Positions 6,498 through 8,476 of a stretch of DNA of 8,476 nucleotides are shown piece after piece. Location: NCBI GenBank assembly GCA_017622055.1, contig JAGARY010000494.1, positions 1 through 8,476 of the forward strand, read 5' to 3'. Position numbers and translations under genes: made by a program. Position 1 is the stretch's first letter, and each line of letters begins with the position of its first letter. This DNA comes from Treponema sp. (GTDB lineage: Bacteria; Spirochaetota; Spirochaetia; Treponematales; Treponemataceae). The notes below the pieces were generated by a model that saw nothing but the letters and a program-made list of their open reading frames with translations, was not told the origin of the DNA and made no database searches.

Positions 6498-6555
6498 GAT
6501 TATCTGAACTTTTATTAGTTTCAAAATTAATTGCCAACAATTGCCACAGATAATC
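6498..6555. repeat. Inverted repeat GATTATCTG / CAGATAATC, 40 bp apart
   Basis: GATTATCTG at 6498-6506 and CAGATAATC at 6547-6555 are perfect 9-bp inverted copies with 40 bp between them, upstream of the HMA-like gene. They could bind a dimeric regulator by looping, or pair in RNA as a long-loop stem if transcripts start upstream or read through from the P83 gene. In AT-rich DNA such a pair could occur by chance, so the function is speculative. Confidence 0.35.
6529..6546. promoter_or_regulatory. Tandem AATTGCCA direct repeat, possible operator
   Basis: AATTGCCA occurs at 6529-6536 and again at 6539-6546, a period of 10 bp, about one helical turn. It lies 65-82 bp upstream of the HMA-like start codon, inside the arms of the longer inverted repeat. 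Two half-sites on the same DNA face upstream of an operon suit a regulator binding in tandem. I could not place a convincing -35/-10 pair next to it. Confidence 0.35.
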
Positions 6556-6600
6556 TCTTTTTTAAATATGCCTGCCTTTTACTAATAAACTCTCAATTTA

Positions 6601-8226
6601 TTACTCCAAAGTTTCTTTTGAAAGAAGCTTTAAGTTTCCATTTTTATCAGTAACAACAATACCAGATTCTGTTACTGTAATTGGTGTTGATTGTTTTACA
6701 TTAACTTTTGATTTTAATTTCAAAGCCAATGTTTCATCATATTTTCCAACAACCCAATCATCATCATAATTAATTATACAATAATATTCATTACCATCAT
6801 TTACCAAAACAGAAGTATCAGATACAGTTTCTTCACTTTCTGCAAAGATTTCCATAGTTTCAATATCAATTAAAACTAATTTGATTGTTCCGTTTCCTTC
6901 GTTTTCACCAGCAATTGCAATATATGCATCTGGAGTTTTGTAAATTGTTCTGTTTCTAATTACTGTAACTGGTGAAGATTTAATAACTTCTCCAGTTTCT
7001 GAATTAAATTTTACTAATTTAGAAAGAATATTTGCTTCGTCTGTTAAAACAATTCCGTATGATGATGGAGTTGAAGCTTCTTTTATTTCGTTATTTTGAA
7101 CAATTTGTTGATCTTTTGCAATATCTTTTCTTTCTGTTTGTGCTTCAGTTTGTTTTTTATCTGCACGTTCTTGTTCAGTTTTTGCTTCTTCCTTAGCTTC
7201 TTCTGTTTTTTCTTCTTGAGCAGCTTCTGCTTCTTGTTGTTCTTCTAAAGCTTCTTGTTTTTCTTCTGCTTCTTGTTCTGCAGCTTCAGCTTCTTCTTGT
7301 TTTTCTTCTGCTACTTTTTGAAGTTCTTCATCTTCAGGATTTGCTTCTGCTTCTTTTTTTGCTTCTTCGGCTTCTGCTTTAGCTTGTTCAGATTTCTTTT
7401 CTGCTTCTTTTGCTTCTGCTTTAGCTTCTTCTGTTTTTTGTTTTTCTTCTTTTAATTTTTTCTGTTCTTCAACCGCTTTTTTCTGAGCAGCATTTGCTTT
7501 TTCTTGAGATTCTTCAGCTTCACGTTCTTTAATATCTACCATTTCTTTGCGACTTTCAATGTTTTTGTCATCATCTTCTTTCATAGATTCAACAACTTTT
7601 TTGTCGCTAATTACAGATGTTTCAATAGTAGAAAGTCCGCCGTTTTTTACATCATACAATGGAATAACAATTTCTGATGCTCCTGGCCAATCTTTATAAT
7701 TTACAGAAAGACCACAATTATTTGATGAAAGATTTTTTACAACAACGTCTTTATATTTGTTTTTGAATGAATCTAAATCACCTCTGTAAACAGCATTGTA
7801 AACTGTAATAAATACTGCAAGTGTATCTGCGTCGGCTTCGGAATAATCATAAGCCGAAACTAAATATGCACTGATTATGCGTCTTAAGTTTGTAATGTGG
7901 TCTACATTTGCGTCTTTATTTATAAAAATAATGTCTGCATCAAATTTTCCAGTTTCATTTTCATCAATTGCGTGAATTACCGTGTATTTGTTTCCAAGAT
8001 TTGCAGTTTTTGATGTATCTCTGTTTGGCGCAATTTCTTTACCAAGGGAATTACCAATTCCTTTGATTGCTTCCACAGAATCAATTATTTTGTGTGGTCC
8101 TGTGTAACTAATGAATTCTATTGTAGTAGATTTTGTTGATTGAAGTTCTGTTTTATCTACTTCCAAAGCAAAGATATTTGTTGAAATCAATAATGATACT
8201 AAAAATACTGATAAAATTTTCTTCAT
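6601..8226 (-). CDS. P83/100-family spirochaetal antigen, exported coiled-coil protein
   Basis: The 541-residue protein (starting MKKILSVFL) matches the Borrelia/Treponema P83/100 antigen family. The N-terminus is a classic signal peptide with likely cleavage after A20 (NIFA/LEV) and no lipobox cysteine, so export to the periplasm is expected. Residues about 30-200 form the conserved domain, including KYTVIHAID, GKFDADIIFIN, the NLRRIISAYL...YSEADADTLAVFITVYNAVYRG segment and WPGASEIVIPL. Residues about 214-374 are a Glu/Ala/Lys/Gln-rich helical coiled coil coded by 7105-7587. The remainder is a beta-rich domain with short repeated strands. The molecular function is not known; the Borrelia homologue is an immunodominant antigen. 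An in-frame GTG at 8233-8235 would add three residues, but it lies within the ribosome binding site of the ATG at 8226, which is therefore preferred. No clear terminator follows, so readthrough into the HMA-like gene is possible. Confidence 0.9.
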   Translation of the reverse strand: MKKILSVFLVSLLISTNIFALEVDKTELQSTKSTTIEFISYTGPHKIIDSVEAIKGIGNSLGKEIAPNRDTSKTANLGNKYTVIHAIDENETGKFDADIIFINKDANVDHITNLRRIISAYLVSAYDYSEADADTLAVFITVYNAVYRGDLDSFKNKYKDVVVKNLSSNNCGLSVNYKDWPGASEIVIPLYDVKNGGLSTIETSVISDKKVVESMKEDDDKNIESRKEMVDIKEREAEESQEKANAAQKKAVEEQKKLKEEKQKTEEAKAEAKEAEKKSEQAKAEAEEAKKEAEANPEDEELQKVAEEKQEEAEAAEQEAEEKQEALEEQQEAEAAQEEKTEEAKEEAKTEQERADKKQTEAQTERKDIAKDQQIVQNNEIKEASTPSSYGIVLTDEANILSKLVKFNSETGEVIKSSPVTVIRNRTIYKTPDAYIAIAGENEGNGTIKLVLIDIETMEIFAESEETVSDTSVLVNDGNEYYCIINYDDDWVVGKYDETLALKLKSKVNVKQSTPITVTESGIVVTDKNGNLKLLSKETLE

Positions 8227-8231
8227 ATATA

Positions 8232-8238
8232 TCACCTT
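8232..8238 (-). promoter_or_regulatory. Ribosome binding site that fixes the P83 start
   Basis: The minus strand reads AAGGTGA followed by a TATAT spacer and ATG at 8226. This is a strong Shine-Dalgarno match at normal spacing. The upstream GTG start candidate (8233-8235) is part of this site and could not use it, so translation should begin at the ATG and give a normal Lys-Lys signal peptide. Confidence 0.75.
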
Positions 8239-8284
8239 ATTTAGAAAATCAATTACGCAGATTTTATTACACGCAATCTTTAAA

Positions 8285-8313
8285 AGTATATCATATTCTT
8301 AAATTGTTTTAAA
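8285..8313 (-). promoter_or_regulatory. Candidate extended -10 promoter of the P83 gene
   Basis: The minus strand has TGATATACT (8293-8285): a -10 hexamer TATACT with the TGn extension. A -35-like TTTAAA lies 17 bp upstream (8308-8313). A transcript would start near 8278 and carry an untranslated leader of roughly 50 nt. The spacer from 8236 to 8368 holds no open frame with coding character, and I see no strong terminator after the upstream partial gene. Confidence 0.5.
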
Positions 8314-8368
8314 ACCTTTTTTTCTAAATATATTGTAAAAATCAATTTATTTTTTGAAGTTACCTATC

Positions 8369-8476
8369 TTATTTGCCACTAAGTTTAGTCATTGTTTCTC
8401 TAGCGTAATCACGAATATCTTTTGAATAGTTTGGGTACATGTAGTTAGTTAAAATGTTTTTTCCGTATAATAAAAA
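8369..8476 (-). CDS. 3' end of an unidentified protein gene (partial)
   Basis: Reading the minus strand from the right edge, one frame is open for 35 codons to a TAA at 8369-8371. The predicted tail contains TNYMYPNYSKDIRDYARETM and ends TKLSGK, a soluble-looking amphipathic helical end. It has the same strand as P83 and lies about 140 bp upstream of it, a normal intergenic distance. I do not recognise the family; the helix resembles the end of a helical-repeat protein, but this is only an impression. The start is outside the window. Confidence 0.55.
   Translation of the reverse strand, partial: FLLYGKNILTNYMYPNYSKDIRDYARETMTKLSGK

Noticed and set aside
6465..6600. Riboswitch or metal-responsive leader before the HMA-like gene.
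   Set aside because: No known riboswitch consensus could be recognised, and the only structure is a 9-bp stem with a 40-nt loop; kept only as an uncharacterised repeat.
7255..7455. Plus-strand open frame coding almost only F, C, L and S.
   Set aside because: It is the antisense of the Glu/Ala/Lys coiled-coil region of P83; the odd composition is a mirror of that repeat.

Overview
The window looks like chromosomal DNA from a spirochaete of the Treponema type, probably a carbohydrate-degrading gut or rumen species. The main marker is a P83/100-family protein (6601-8226), a family known essentially from Borrelia and Treponema. Low G+C, a GH16 enzyme with a loose spirochaete-style lipobox, and a GH1 beta-glucosidase fit this. 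The assignment is inferred from gene content and not from a phylogenetic marker.

Layout: (1) 1-103, the last 33 codons of an unidentified plus-strand gene, then a GC-rich hairpin (143-165). (2) 176-1498, minus strand, a complete cytoplasmic GH1 beta-glucosidase. (3) 1499-1809, a divergent AT-rich spacer with a GC-rich perfect hairpin (1669-1692) and a candidate bgl promoter. (4) 1810-3099, plus strand, a soluble GGDEF protein with PAS-like sensory regions. It converges on the next gene with 5 bp between stop codons, inside a perfect AT-only palindrome apart from its central base (3092-3112). (5) 6464-3105, minus strand, a tightly packed four-gene run: a 69-residue cysteine-free HMA-like protein, a D-2-hydroxyacid dehydrogenase of the glycerate dehydrogenase/hydroxypyruvate reductase type, FolC, and a GH16 endo-glucanase lipoprotein. 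The junctions are 0 bp, 47 bp and 1 bp. (6) 6465-6600, a spacer with an in-phase direct repeat and a long-range inverted repeat. (7) 8226-6601, minus strand, the P83/100 protein with signal peptide, conserved N-terminal domain, Glu/Ala/Lys coiled coil and beta-rich C-terminus. It has an extended -10 promoter and a strong ribosome binding site that moves the start to an internal ATG. (8) 8476-8369, the last 35 codons of another unidentified minus-strand gene.

A plausible functional link is glucan use: the surface GH16 enzyme would cut beta-glucan outside the inner membrane and the cytoplasmic GH1 enzyme would finish imported oligosaccharides. The c-di-GMP synthase candidate lies between them but nothing in the sequence proves a link. 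I see no rRNA, tRNA, CRISPR array, complete insertion sequence or prophage gene. I did not find a convincingly new multi-gene system. The least ordinary items are the cysteine-less HMA-like protein with a duplicated FDEGTAG motif, the mixed operon joining a folate enzyme to a surface glucanase, and the small structured elements in the spacers.
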